A DNA stretch of 40,268 bases from Desulfonatronovibrio sp. (GCA_003566455.1 PXDF01000050.1:1-40268), one strand, 5' to 3'. Positions 1-8,133 are shown, counted from the first letter of the stretch. Notes: generated by a model from the letters alone, not told the origin. Numbers and translations are program-made.

Positions 1-72
1 GCCCAGGGCGATGTTGCTGAACAAATTGAAACAGGTTTTGAACAGAAAGTGGAAGCCCAGGAGGAAGAATAG
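1..72 (+). CDS. rpsB: 30S ribosomal protein S2, C-terminal end (partial)
   Basis: Only the last 23 codons are in the window. They read in frame from base 1 to a TAG stop and give an acidic, Glu/Gln-rich tail ending EAQEEE. Such a tail is common at the C-terminus of S2 in this group. The tail alone would not identify the gene. The call rests on its place two bases upstream of tsf, since rpsB-tsf is one of the most conserved bacterial gene pairs. Its last codons (GAGGAAG) also provide the Shine-Dalgarno sequence for tsf, which implies co-transcription and coupled translation. Confidence 0.85.
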   Translation, partial: AQGDVAEQIETGFEQKVEAQEEE

Positions 73-74
73 CT

Positions 75-674
75 ATGATAAACGCACAAATGGTTAAAGG
101 CCTGCGCGACAAGACAGGCGCGGGCATGATGGATTGCAAAAAAGCTCTGGAAGCCACCAGCGGCGATGAGGAAAAGGCAATGGTCTGGCTCAGGGAAAAA
201 GGTCTGGCCAAAGCTCAGAAAAGGGCCGGAAGGGCTACTTCTGAAGGCTGGATCGGCTCATATATTCATTCTAATGGAAAAATTGCGGTTCTGGTCGAGT
301 TAAAGTGTGAAACTGACTTTGTGGCTAAAAGCGATAAATTTCAGGGACTGGCCAAGGACCTGGCCATGCAGATTACTGCAGCTTCTCCTGTTTGCGTATC
401 ACCTGAGCAATTGCCTGAAGATCTTCTGGAAAAGGAAAGACAGATATTTCTTCACCAGGCAAAAGAAGAAGGCAAGCCGGCCAATATCGCAGAAAAGATT
501 GTTGAGGGCCGGATTAAAAAGTATTATAAAGAAGTGTGTCTTCTGGAACAACCATTTATCAAAGATGACTCCAAATCCATCAACGACCTGCTGAATGAAG
601 CTGTGTCAGTTCTCGGTGAAAACATCCAGATAGGACGTTTTACCCGTATGGCTTTGGGTGAAGAGAAAGAATAA
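75..674 (+). CDS. tsf: Elongation factor Ts
   Basis: EF-Ts is the nucleotide exchange factor that releases GDP from EF-Tu in the cytoplasm. The N-terminus carries the family hallmark: a UBA-like segment followed by the motif LRDKTGAGMMDCKKAL (residues about 10-25). The second signature is the core motif KCETDFVAKSDKF near residues 77-89, which contacts EF-Tu. At 199 residues it is much shorter than the E. coli protein (about 280). It has one core subdomain instead of two, as in Thermus and Desulfovibrio-type EF-Ts. The ATG at 75 sits two bases after the rpsB stop, with GAGGAAG upstream. An intrinsic terminator follows directly, so rpsB-tsf ends here as a transcription unit. Confidence 0.97.
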   Translation: MINAQMVKGLRDKTGAGMMDCKKALEATSGDEEKAMVWLREKGLAKAQKRAGRATSEGWIGSYIHSNGKIAVLVELKCETDFVAKSDKFQGLAKDLAMQITAASPVCVSPEQLPEDLLEKERQIFLHQAKEEGKPANIAEKIVEGRIKKYYKEVCLLEQPFIKDDSKSINDLLNEAVSVLGENIQIGRFTRMALGEEKE

Positions 675-682
675 CATCCATC

Positions 683-707
683 AGGGCCTTTACCGGCCCT
701 TTTTTTT
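683..707 (+). terminator. Rho-independent terminator after tsf
   Basis: A perfect six-base inverted repeat, AGGGCC (683-688) and GGCCCT (695-700), is separated by a six-base loop and followed by a run of eight T on the + strand. It starts nine bases after the tsf stop. This is a textbook intrinsic terminator closing the rpsB-tsf unit. A weaker possibility is partial read-through into pyrH. Confidence 0.9.
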
Positions 708-736
708 GACTATTTTCCCCCACCAGAGACAATAAT
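706..736 (+). promoter_or_regulatory. Candidate sigma-70 promoter for the pyrH operon
   Basis: TTGACT at 706-711 matches the -35 consensus at five of six positions, and AATAAT at 731-736 matches the -10 at five of six. The 19-base spacer is longer than ideal. The -35 overlaps the T-run of the tsf terminator. A new promoter here makes sense because a terminator precedes pyrH, but this is a pattern match only. Confidence 0.35.
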
Positions 737-749
737 CCAGGCAAGACAA

Positions 750-1469
750 ATGACAAAGTTAAAATACAACAGAATTTTGCTTAAGTTGAGCGGAGAGGCC
801 CTGGCTGGGAAGCAGGGATTCGGTATTGATCCGGACACCATTTCTTCCATATCAGAAGAAATTATAAAATCCCATGACCTGGGAGCCGAAATTGGCATGG
901 TCATTGGCGGAGGAAACATATTTCGCGGGGTTACTGTATCTTCAAAAGGCATGGACCGGGCATCTGCTGACTATATGGGGATGCTGGCAACAGTCATGAA
1001 TGCCCTGGCAGTCCAGGACGTCCTGGAAAAACTCGGCGCTGACACAAGGGTCATGACTGCCATTTCCATGCATGAAGTTGCGGAGCCGTACATCAGGCGC
1101 AGGGCCATAAGACATCTTGAAAAAAAGAGGATCGTCATTTGTGCCGCCGGGACCGGAAACCCCTATTTTACAACGGACACAGCTGCAGCACTGAGGGCCA
1201 TGGAGCTTAAAGCCGAAGCTATTCTCAAGGCAACCAAAGTAGATGGAGTATACAACAAGGATCCTGTTTTATACAATGATGCCATAATGTACACCAGACT
1301 TACCTATCTGGATGTTCTTAAAAAACAGTTGAAGGTCATGGATTCGGCTGCTATTTCCCTGTGCATGGACAATGACATTCCAATAAACGTATTCAATCTT
1401 TTTCAAAAAAACAGCATCAGCCGGGTTATCAAAGGCGAGGAAATCGGCACTTTAGTTCAAGGAGGATGA
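750..1469 (+). CDS. pyrH: UMP kinase
   Basis: PyrH phosphorylates UMP to UDP with ATP in pyrimidine nucleotide synthesis. It belongs to the amino-acid-kinase fold and acts as a hexamer. Visible motifs are the N-terminal phosphate-binding [13 protein letters not shown] (residues about 8-20), the glycine-rich [12 protein letters not shown] (about 49-60), [17 protein letters not shown] (about 134-150) and the nucleotide site [10 protein letters not shown]. The length of 239 residues is normal. It starts 75 bases after tsf, behind the terminator. Its last codons (GGAGGA) serve as the ribosome binding site of frr one base downstream, so the two are translationally linked. The rpsB-tsf-pyrH-frr order is widely conserved. 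Confidence 0.98.
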   Translation: MTKLKYNRILLKLSGEALAGKQGFGIDPDTISSISEEIIKSHDLGAEIGMVIGGGNIFRGVTVSSKGMDRASADYMGMLATVMNALAVQDVLEKLGADTRVMTAISMHEVAEPYIRRRAIRHLEKKRIVICAAGTGNPYFTTDTAAALRAMELKAEAILKATKVDGVYNKDPVLYNDAIMYTRLTYLDVLKKQLKVMDSAAISLCMDNDIPINVFNLFQKNSISRVIKGEEIGTLVQGG

Positions 1470-1470
1470 C

Positions 1471-2025
1471 ATGCAATCTGTACTCAAGGACTGCGAAAAG
1501 AAAATGGACAAGGCTATTCTGAGCCTGGAGAAAGAATTTTCCAGGCTGCGCACTGGAAGGGCTGCCACAGGACTTGTAGAAGATGTTATGGTTGATTATT
1601 ATGGCACAATGACCCCTCTGAATCAGCTGGCCTCCATCTCTATACCTGACAGCAGAACCATTTCCATACAGCCTTGGGATCGCAATGCTTTTTCCTCCGT
1701 GGAAAAGGCTATTATGAAGTCGGACCTGGGCTTAAACCCTGTTAACGACGGCAAGGTCATCCGGATTAATATTCCTCCCCTGACCGAAGAAAGGCGCAGA
1801 GAGCTGGTTAAGCTGGCCAAAAAATACGCTGAAGAAGCCAAGATCGCCATAAGAAATATCAGGCGGGATGCCAATGACATTATAAAAAAAATGAAGAACA
1901 ACAAAGAGTTGACCGAGGACGAAATGCATAAAGGCCAGGATGAAGTCCAGAAGATAACTGACTCTTATGTTGAAAAGTCAGACCAGGTTTTGGAATTAAA
2001 AGAAAAAGAAATAATGGAGATTTAA
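1471..2025 (+). CDS. frr: Ribosome recycling factor
   Basis: With EF-G, RRF splits post-termination 70S ribosomes. The length of 184 residues is typical. Family features seen are the N-terminal helix ending in SRLRTGRA (about residues 24-31), the DYYG and PLNQLA segments of domain II, and the conserved [18 protein letters not shown] block (about 97-114), which leads into the long helical domain I. The ATG lies one base after the pyrH stop and uses GGAGGA inside the pyrH 3' end. Its own last codons (ATGGAGATT) carry the GGAG used by uppS downstream. Confidence 0.98.
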   Translation: MQSVLKDCEKKMDKAILSLEKEFSRLRTGRAATGLVEDVMVDYYGTMTPLNQLASISIPDSRTISIQPWDRNAFSSVEKAIMKSDLGLNPVNDGKVIRINIPPLTEERRRELVKLAKKYAEEAKIAIRNIRRDANDIIKKMKNNKELTEDEMHKGQDEVQKITDSYVEKSDQVLELKEKEIMEI

Positions 2026-2026
2026 T

Positions 2027-2728
2027 CTGCTGGAACAACTGCCCGGCCACCTGGCCATTATCATGGACGGAAACGGACGATGGGCCCGCGCCAAGAATCT
2101 TCCCAGAAGCGAAGGTCATAACCAGGGAACAAAAACCGCCAGAGCCATAGTTGAAGAGTCCAGACGCCTGAACATCCGACATCTGACTTTATACGCCTTT
2201 TCCCGGGAAAACTGGACAAGACCGAAAGAAGAAGTCTCTTTTCTGTTTGATCTTTTGACCAGATTTCTTAAGGGTGAACTGAAAAGTCTTATCAAGCAGG
2301 ATATCCGGCTGAATATACTGGGAGATATAAGCGACCTGCCTCTTACTGCCAGAAAAGTGATTGAACACGCCTGCTCAAAAACGAAATCCAACAGGAGCAT
2401 GACTTTAAACCTGGCCCTCAACTATTCAGGACGATGGGAAATAGTCAGGGCGTGCAGGCTTATCCTGGAACAGGGTTTATCTGCCAATGAGATAACTGAA
2501 GAAAAATTCAGTGATTATCTGTGCACTGCGGGACAGCCTGATCCAGATCTTATAATCCGCACCAGCGGCGAACTCAGAATAAGCAATTACCTCCTGTACC
2601 AGTCAGCATACTCAGAATTTTATTTCACCAGAACCTTATGGCCCGATTTTACTCCTCAGGAACTGCATCTGGCACTGGAAGATTATGCATCCAGACAACG
2701 CAGGCTTGGAGGAACTGATCCCAAATGA
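2027..2728 (+). CDS. uppS: Undecaprenyl diphosphate synthase (probable CTG start)
   Basis: This cis-prenyltransferase makes C55 undecaprenyl diphosphate, the lipid carrier for peptidoglycan, from isoprene units supplied by the Dxr pathway. The catalytic signature IIMDGNGRWA lies at the very N-terminus, and the C-terminal signature DLIIRTSGELRISNYLLYQ is intact. The first ATG (2063) falls inside the conserved motif and would remove the preceding strand (HLAII). Reading back in frame to the stop at 2012-2014 gives no ATG, GTG or TTG. Two CTG codons (2027 and 2030) remain, with GGAG at 2016-2019 seven bases before the first. I therefore place the start at CTG 2027, giving 233 residues. The stop overlaps the cdsA start (ATGA). 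Confidence 0.93.
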   Translation: MLEQLPGHLAIIMDGNGRWARAKNLPRSEGHNQGTKTARAIVEESRRLNIRHLTLYAFSRENWTRPKEEVSFLFDLLTRFLKGELKSLIKQDIRLNILGDISDLPLTARKVIEHACSKTKSNRSMTLNLALNYSGRWEIVRACRLILEQGLSANEITEEKFSDYLCTAGQPDPDLIIRTSGELRISNYLLYQSAYSEFYFTRTLWPDFTPQELHLALEDYASRQRRLGGTDPK

Positions 2729-3528
2729 GCCTGACGTCGCATCATAAAAGAATTTTAACGGCAATCATTTTTTTGCCTCTGCTGGCCACAGTAATATACA
2801 TGGGCGATCTGGTACAGACCCTTGTTATTTCTCTGATAGGCTTTCTTGGGTTATGGGAATTCTACAATCTTTTCTGGGCCGGGAAGGGAAGGATTGTTCT
2901 GAGGTTGGCAGGATGCCTTGGCGGCGCCCTTTTTCTCCTGGACTCAGGCCTTGGATGGACCAACAATCCTGTTCTTTTTCTGGTAATTTTCTTCTGGATC
3001 ACCTGGCTTCTTTTTCTTGCTGAATACAGTAAGAAAAAAGAGCTGGCCGAGTTCCGGGACTACCTGATTCTCATTGGAGGTCTTTCATACCTGCCTTTGG
3101 TTCTCAGCTTATTTTTCAACCTGTCCAAAATTGAAATTATCATGGTTCTGGCCGCAACCTTTTCTTCTGATATAGGAGCCTATTACGCAGGCCTGAAGTT
3201 GGGAGGGAAAAAAATATGGCCGGTTATCAGCCCTAAAAAGACCTGGGCCGGAAGCTCTGGGGGATTACTGTCCTGTCTTGTGGTTGTATTGTTGATAGGC
3301 CTGACCCTGGGACATGCTTCCTGGCCGCAGTACCTGGTACTGGGATTGATCCTGAACATTGCGGCGCAACTGGGAGATTTTTTCCAATCTTCATTAAAAA
3401 GATGGAATAATGTTAAGGATACCGGGAATATACTGCCTGGACATGGCGGCATTCTTGATAGAATTGACAGCCTGTTATTGCTCCTTCCTGTTTATGTATT
3501 ATATAATCTACTGTTTCAAATATTTTAA
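2725..3528 (+). CDS. cdsA: Phosphatidate cytidylyltransferase (CDP-diglyceride synthase)
   Basis: CdsA is an integral membrane enzyme that converts phosphatidic acid and CTP to CDP-diacylglycerol, the branch point of phospholipid synthesis. The 267-residue protein is mostly hydrophobic, with about seven or eight predicted membrane segments. It carries the family blocks SDIGAYYAGLKLGGKK and ISPKKTWAG (about residues 148-174). Near the C-terminus is the CDS signature region with PGHGGILDRIDSL (about 238-250), including the conserved metal-binding Asp residues. It overlaps uppS by four bases (ATGA), so translation is coupled. The uppS-cdsA-dxr-rseP order is a conserved envelope-biogenesis cluster in proteobacteria. 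Confidence 0.96.
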   Translation: MSLTSHHKRILTAIIFLPLLATVIYMGDLVQTLVISLIGFLGLWEFYNLFWAGKGRIVLRLAGCLGGALFLLDSGLGWTNNPVLFLVIFFWITWLLFLAEYSKKKELAEFRDYLILIGGLSYLPLVLSLFFNLSKIEIIMVLAATFSSDIGAYYAGLKLGGKKIWPVISPKKTWAGSSGGLLSCLVVVLLIGLTLGHASWPQYLVLGLILNIAAQLGDFFQSSLKRWNNVKDTGNILPGHGGILDRIDSLLLLLPVYVLYNLLFQIF

Positions 3529-3540
3529 CAGAAAAGCAAG

Positions 3541-4743
3541 TTGATATCCTATATTTCTTCTCTGAATATACCTGATCCTCATTCAGGTGTTCGTTCCCTG
3601 GTCATTCTCGGTTCAACCGGATCCATCGGAACCAGCGCTCTCGAGGTGGTCAGAAAAAATAAAGACCGATTCAGAATCACCGGTCTGGCGGGGGCGAGAA
3701 ATGTGAAGCTTCTAGCCGCCCAGGCCAATGAGTTCAGACCAGCTGTCCTGGGTGTACTTGACCATCAACTGGCCGGAGAACTTTTGCACCTACTGAACAG
3801 TGACTACAGTCCGATAATTTTATACGGAGTTTCGGGCTACGTTGAAATGGCTGGAATGGAAGAAGCAGATATGGTTCTATCAGCCATGGTCGGGGCAGCC
3901 GGGCTTGCTCCCACTCTGGCCGCAGCCGGATCCGGCAAGGTCATTCTTCTGGCCAACAAAGAATCCCTGGTTCTGGCCGGCCATTTAATCAGACAAACCT
4001 GCAAAGAAACAGGTTGTGTAATTCTGCCTGTGGACTCGGAACATAACGCCATATTTCAGGCTTTGCAGGGGCATGATTCTTCAGAGGTTGAATCCATAAT
4101 AATCACAGCCTCAGGGGGTCCTTTCAGGGAGAAAAAAGCGGATTTCATGCGAAATGTCACCCCGGATCAGGCTCTGGCCCACCCCAACTGGTCCATGGGA
4201 GCCAAGATAAGCATAGATTCAGCCACTATGATGAATAAAGGCCTGGAAATAATCGAGGCCCACCATCTTTTCGGACTATCCCCTGACAGGATAAAAGTTC
4301 TGGTTCATCCACAGAGCATTATCCACTCCATGGTAAATTTTTCCGATGGTTCTCTTCTGGCCCACATGGGCGTTCCCGATATGCAGATCCCCATTGCGCA
4401 CTGTCTGGGTTATCCGCGCCGGCTTAACGTTGATCTGACACCCCTGAACCTGGCTGAAATTGAGAATCTCAGTTTTTATAATCCTGATATGCAGGCTTTT
4501 CCCTGCCTTGGACTGGCCATCAGCGCCCTGGAGAAAGGGCCGAGTTACCCTGTGGTACTTAACGCGGCCAATGAGATCTGCGTGGAAGAATTCCTCGCAG
4601 GCAGGATAGGCTTCATGGACATACCAGCTTTAAACGCTAAGGCATTGGTTGAGCATAACTTTTCAGATATGAGTTCCCTTGAGGATATTCTGGAACTTGA
4701 CTTAGAAACAAGAAATATCGTTCAGAACTGGATAAAGGCATAA
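3541..4743 (+). CDS. dxr: 1-deoxy-D-xylulose 5-phosphate reductoisomerase
   Basis: This enzyme (also IspC) performs the first committed step of the MEP isoprenoid pathway: NADPH-dependent rearrangement and reduction of DXP to MEP. The N-terminal dinucleotide motif ILGSTGSIG lies at about residues 22-30. The metal and substrate site VDSEHNAIFQ is present, as are the flexible-loop segment around HPNWSMGAKISIDSATMMNKGLE and the conserved HPQSIIHSM. The length of 400 residues is normal. The start is a TTG at 3541, with only a weak AAGCAAG upstream. No ATG or GTG lies between it and the conserved motif. The roughly 20-residue lead before the Rossmann strand is a little long, so the exact start is uncertain. 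Confidence 0.97.
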   Translation: MISYISSLNIPDPHSGVRSLVILGSTGSIGTSALEVVRKNKDRFRITGLAGARNVKLLAAQANEFRPAVLGVLDHQLAGELLHLLNSDYSPIILYGVSGYVEMAGMEEADMVLSAMVGAAGLAPTLAAAGSGKVILLANKESLVLAGHLIRQTCKETGCVILPVDSEHNAIFQALQGHDSSEVESIIITASGGPFREKKADFMRNVTPDQALAHPNWSMGAKISIDSATMMNKGLEIIEAHHLFGLSPDRIKVLVHPQSIIHSMVNFSDGSLLAHMGVPDMQIPIAHCLGYPRRLNVDLTPLNLAEIENLSFYNPDMQAFPCLGLAISALEKGPSYPVVLNAANEICVEEFLAGRIGFMDIPALNAKALVEHNFSDMSSLEDILELDLETRNIVQNWIKA

Positions 4744-4746
4744 AAT

Positions 4747-5814
4747 ATGGTAGAAAGCGCTGTTGCAATAGTTTTGGTGCTTGGTGCGCTGATTTTTTTT
4801 CATGAACTGGGTCATTTTATTGTGGCCAGGATTTTCGGAGTCGGTGTTTCCACCTTTTCTCTGGGTTTTGGTCCAAAGCTTTTCAGCTTTATCATTGGCA
4901 AGACCGAGTACCGCCTCTCGGCTGTACCCCTTGGAGGTTATGTAAGTCTGGTGGGGCAATCAGATGATGAAGACCTTCCGGACCAGTTCACACCAGAGGA
5001 AACATTTTCCGGAAAACCCCCATGGAAGAGAATCCTTGTGGTGGCTGCGGGACCTGTATTCAATTTTGTTCTGGCCTGGTTCATATATTGGGGTCTTTTC
5101 TGGTCCCAGGGACAAATGGAACTTATTGCTGAAATCGGACAGGTCGCTGATGACAGTCCAGCCTATGAAGCCGGACTCAAGCCCGGAGACAGGGTAATCT
5201 CTGTCAATAACCAGGATATTACCTACTGGGATGAAATGGTGCTCTTTATCCAGGAGAGCAGGGGAGAACCTCTTGATGTTCAGATCATGAGGAATTCGAG
5301 CATTCTCGGCTTCACCCTGAACCCTGAGATGGTAACCCGTCAGAATATCTTTGGAGAAGAGATAATAACCCCGCAAGTGGGTGTAATTGCATCCGGAGAA
5401 ACCGTAAGCATTCAGCTGAACGTCTTTGGTGCGGCCAGAGAAGGAGCGGCCCAGACCTGGATGCTTATGAAGCTTACTGTCCAGGGAATCATCAAGCTCA
5501 TTGAACGCATAATACCACTGGACAATATCGGCGGCCCTATAATGATTGCCCAATTGGTGAGCGAACAGACACAGGAAGGACTGGTCAACCTATTGGCGCT
5601 GACCGCCCTTATCAGCATCAACCTGGGTTTGATCAATCTTCTGCCTATACCGGTCCTGGATGGAGGCCATATTATTTTTTATACTGCTGAAATGATCACT
5701 GGAAAACCGCTCAATGACCGTATGAAACAGATTGCCACCAGAATCGGCATTTCCTTGCTGCTGGCCCTTATGGCACTGGCTATATTCAATGACCTGTGGC
5801 GTATTTTCAGATAA
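4747..5814 (+). CDS. rseP: Site-2 intramembrane metalloprotease RseP
   Basis: RseP cuts transmembrane anti-sigma factors and signal-peptide remnants within the inner membrane. The zinc motif HELGH (His19, Glu20, His23) lies in the first membrane helix, and the third zinc ligand is in PVLDGGHI near residue 305. A PDZ domain (about residues 115-190, containing GLKPGDRVISV) sits between membrane segments. There is a single recognisable PDZ, as in many shorter homologues; E. coli RseP has two. The length is 355 residues. It starts three bases after the dxr stop. No anti-sigma factor gene lies nearby, so its substrate here cannot be read from context. Confidence 0.95.
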   Translation: MVESAVAIVLVLGALIFFHELGHFIVARIFGVGVSTFSLGFGPKLFSFIIGKTEYRLSAVPLGGYVSLVGQSDDEDLPDQFTPEETFSGKPPWKRILVVAAGPVFNFVLAWFIYWGLFWSQGQMELIAEIGQVADDSPAYEAGLKPGDRVISVNNQDITYWDEMVLFIQESRGEPLDVQIMRNSSILGFTLNPEMVTRQNIFGEEIITPQVGVIASGETVSIQLNVFGAAREGAAQTWMLMKLTVQGIIKLIERIIPLDNIGGPIMIAQLVSEQTQEGLVNLLALTALISINLGLINLLPIPVLDGGHIIFYTAEMITGKPLNDRMKQIATRIGISLLLALMALAIFNDLWRIFR

Positions 5815-5837
5815 TCCGTAACTCAAATCCCTGAATC

Positions 5838-6536
5838 TTGAACCTTGAATCAAAAACATCAATCCATCTGGTTCTGAACTGCTCAGAAGCAGTTCTTCAA
5901 GTCGTTCTGGGCAACTCAGAACAGAAGCAGGTCTTGTGGTCATTGAACCTGAGAGTTCCGGGGCGGGCCATGAAACATATCGCCAAAGCCATCAATTCAG
6001 GACTGGAGTTTGCTGAAATCAGACCCCGGGATCTGGCCGGAATATCATGCGTTAGAGGTCCCGGGAGTTTTACAGGAATAAGATTGGTCTTTGCGCATGC
6101 TCATGGATTAGCCGTCAGCTCAAAAATACCCATGAGCACTATTTCTTATTTTGAGGCCCTTATCCGCGGGCCGGGAAGCCTGCTACACGGGCCGGCCTGG
6201 GTATTCATTCATTCCAGACGGCACCAGGTTTATGCCATGGGTTTTTCCCTGCCATCTTTCTTACCCATATCATCTCCAGCCAATATTGATCTCAGGAACA
6301 TGGACAGCCTGGTCAACAGGGTCGAGGGCCAGACTGTCCATGTTCTGGGCAGCGGAGTCCGCAAAAACCCTGATTACTTTACTGCTGATTATTGGAATAT
6401 TCTGCCTGAAATCTGGGATAACCCCCTTCCTCAATCTCTTCTGGAGCTGAGCATTGATTCCATTTATACCCGTCAGACCCTTTTTCCTGAATATCTCAGA
6501 CCATCAGACGCTGAAGAGAATCTGTGCCGTCTTTAA
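5838..6536 (+). CDS. tsaB: tRNA t6A synthesis protein TsaB (divergent)
   Basis: TsaB is the inactive-ASKHA partner of TsaD in forming N6-threonylcarbamoyladenosine on ANN-decoding tRNAs. The best evidence is the motif VRGPGSFTGIRL (about residues 73-84), near-diagnostic for TsaB, followed by a region matching the AHGLA helix. The N-terminal strand, usually LAIDTS, is degenerate here (HLVLNCSEA), and the C-terminal half is poorly conserved. The start is a TTG at 5838; no ATG exists upstream in frame near enough. At 232 residues it matches the family. It is the last gene of the pyrH-to-tsaB run. The partner ATPase TsaE is encoded at 29214-29747; TsaC and TsaD are not in the window. Confidence 0.8.
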   Translation: MNLESKTSIHLVLNCSEAVLQVVLGNSEQKQVLWSLNLRVPGRAMKHIAKAINSGLEFAEIRPRDLAGISCVRGPGSFTGIRLVFAHAHGLAVSSKIPMSTISYFEALIRGPGSLLHGPAWVFIHSRRHQVYAMGFSLPSFLPISSPANIDLRNMDSLVNRVEGQTVHVLGSGVRKNPDYFTADYWNILPEIWDNPLPQSLLELSIDSIYTRQTLFPEYLRPSDAEENLCRL

Positions 6537-6545
6537 AGAAAACGT

Positions 6546-6571
6546 AATGGGACTCATCATCATGTTCCATT
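6546..6571. other. Inverted repeat after tsaB
   Basis: An eight-base imperfect stem, AATGGGAC (6546-6553) and GTTCCATT (6564-6571) with one G-T pair, closes a ten-base loop just downstream of the tsaB stop. No T-run follows, so it is not a canonical intrinsic terminator. It could still help 3'-end formation or stability of the operon transcript. Confidence 0.35.
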
Positions 6572-6578
6572 TCCAGAC

Positions 6579-6613
6579 TTGATTCTGAATTTAGATAAAG
6601 ATAGACTTATTAT
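6579..6613 (+). promoter_or_regulatory. Candidate promoter region upstream of the zinc-ribbon/haem genes
   Basis: The 209-base gap between tsaB and the zinc-ribbon gene is AT-rich. TTGATT (6579-6584) with TAGACT (6602-6607) at a 17-base spacer is one possible pair. TATTAT (6608-6613) is an alternative -10 with a weaker -35. Either would drive the following six genes. This is a pattern match only. Confidence 0.3.
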
Positions 6614-6745
6614 ATTAAAAGGACAAAATAAAACAATCGGCTGTCAATCAAAAACGCCTGGCTATATTAAATGCAGTGATCATCCGGACCCGCCTGCACC
6701 TCTAAGCGGCCATATCCGGTTAACTTTGAACAAGGACATTCTTAT

Positions 6746-7696
6746 ATGCAAATCACCTGTCCCAAATGTGGATTCAAGCAGGATATTCCTGATGAAAAAA
6801 TACCGCCCAAAGCTGAGAAAGCAACCTGTCCCCAGTGCCACGAAAAGTTCAGGTTTAGAAAGGTTCAGCAAGAGGACTTTTTGCTGGAACCGGATAAGGA
6901 GGACAGGGACAAGACAGATTCTCCCCCCGGCAGGCCTGATTCAGACCCTTCTGAAGAGCATTACACAGAGGGATTTTATGAGGAGCAAGACAAGGAGGAA
7001 TTTTCCGAGAATCAGGGCAGGAAAGAGGATGAGTCCCTCTGGTCCAGCCTGGAAGACATGGGTGAACAGGACACTGCCGATTATGATGAAACTGCCCCTT
7101 CAACCCATGAAACAGGCTTTGACGTGCCCTGGGAAAATCTGGACAAGGCCGGCTTTTTCCCGGGATTTATTGAAACAATAAAAAGGGTCATGCTTGCTCC
7201 GGCAGCTTTTTTTTACAAAATGCCCTTCAAGGGTCTGGTAATGCCCCTGGCTTTTTTTCTGATGATTATGGTTATTCAGGCCCTGGCCACCTTTATCTGG
7301 AACATGGCCGGACTGTTTCCCGCAGCCACCCATCATGGGGCGGGCGAGATGGGTTTAAGAATGATGGGTTTTGGTTCAATATTTATTGTAATTTTTTATC
7401 CATTGCTTATGGGAGTCTGGCTTTTTATTGCATCAGGCATTACCCATCTTTTTTTGATGCTCTTTCAGGCCGAGAAAAGGGGTTTTGAGGGTACTTTCAG
7501 GGCCACAGCCTATGGAAGTGCTCCCATGATTCTCGGCATTCTGCCATTTCTTGGGCCGATAGCTGGGGCCTTATGGTCTCTTGGGGTGACAATCATAGGT
7601 TATAAAAACATACATGAAACTTCTTTTCTTAAGGTAATTATGGCCATGTTTGCTCCTATTTTTGTAATGATCATCCTTGCCGCCCTGATGTATTAA
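6746..7696 (+). CDS. MJ0042-type zinc-ribbon protein with C-terminal Yip1-like membrane domain
   Basis: Function unknown. The N-terminus (residues 1-35) is an MJ0042-type zinc ribbon with Cys5, Cys8, Cys28 and Cys31. Residues about 40-130 form a long, strongly acidic and probably disordered linker. From about residue 145 the protein is hydrophobic with about five membrane segments; its glycine- and proline-rich helices resemble the Yip1 family. The start has AAGGA ten bases upstream. It heads a same-strand run that continues into the ahb/hemB haem genes after a small coiled-coil gene, so a membrane role linked to haem or cytochrome assembly is conceivable. The sequence does not prove this. 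A 200-residue reading frame at 6579-7181 overlaps its 5' half and was judged spurious. Confidence 0.85.
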   Translation: MQITCPKCGFKQDIPDEKIPPKAEKATCPQCHEKFRFRKVQQEDFLLEPDKEDRDKTDSPPGRPDSDPSEEHYTEGFYEEQDKEEFSENQGRKEDESLWSSLEDMGEQDTADYDETAPSTHETGFDVPWENLDKAGFFPGFIETIKRVMLAPAAFFYKMPFKGLVMPLAFFLMIMVIQALATFIWNMAGLFPAATHHGAGEMGLRMMGFGSIFIVIFYPLLMGVWLFIASGITHLFLMLFQAEKRGFEGTFRATAYGSAPMILGILPFLGPIAGALWSLGVTIIGYKNIHETSFLKVIMAMFAPIFVMIILAALMY

Positions 7697-7700
7697 AAAA

Positions 7701-8057
7701 ATGCGAGAGGTTGTCCAGATCATGCTGCAAAGGTTTAAACAATATATCCAAAAACTGCTTCAAAAACATAAGCAAAAAAGACAGATTCATGCCCGTGAAT
7801 TTCGCAGGATGACCAGTGAAATTACCTACCTTGCTGAAATAGCGGCAAAAATAAACCCGGAACATCACCAGGCCATGGAAAGGCTGCACAAAATCAGAAA
7901 GGAGATGAACAAGCTGTCCAGGCTTGTGGACAGCAGGGATTTTTCGAAAATTCCTCCCAGCGCCAGGCTGGAATTGAGGCAAAGCTTGCTCTCATCCAGG
8001 GAACAGCTGGTTGAAACCATAAACCACGCCCCAACTCCGACCGATACATTACAGTAA
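7701..8057 (+). CDS. Small hypothetical coiled-coil protein
   Basis: I do not recognise this family. The 118-residue product is highly charged and basic at the N-terminus (repeated Lys/Gln/His), with no signal peptide or membrane segment. Residues about 5-70 and 85-110 should form long helices, likely a coiled coil. It starts four bases after the stop of the zinc-ribbon/Yip1 gene, so the two are almost certainly co-transcribed. The start is ambiguous. The ATG at 7701 has no ribosome binding site, whereas the ATG at 7722 has GAGG 11 bases upstream and would give 111 residues. A 76-base gap separates it from ahbC. Confidence 0.75.
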   Translation: MREVVQIMLQRFKQYIQKLLQKHKQKRQIHAREFRRMTSEITYLAEIAAKINPEHHQAMERLHKIRKEMNKLSRLVDSRDFSKIPPSARLELRQSLLSSREQLVETINHAPTPTDTLQ

Positions 8058-8133
8058 TATTGCCCCTGATTCCGGAACTTCTCCATATGCCTTGAATAAT
8101 CTCAAACCATATGAAAAGTAATAAGGACTTGAT

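Noticed and set aside
2063-2728. uppS starting at ATG 2063
   Set aside because: It would begin inside the catalytic motif and drop the conserved preceding strand; no ribosome binding site lies at the right distance.
4960-5553. 197-residue antisense frame within rseP
   Set aside because: It lies wholly opposite rseP, shows no recognisable motif and has no upstream signals; a codon-bias shadow.
6579-7181. 200-residue reading frame on the + strand
   Set aside because: It overlaps the zinc-ribbon/Yip1 gene out of frame; the encoded protein is low-complexity Pro/Lys/Arg-rich with no domain, and the overlapping frame has clear cysteine motifs and a ribosome binding site.
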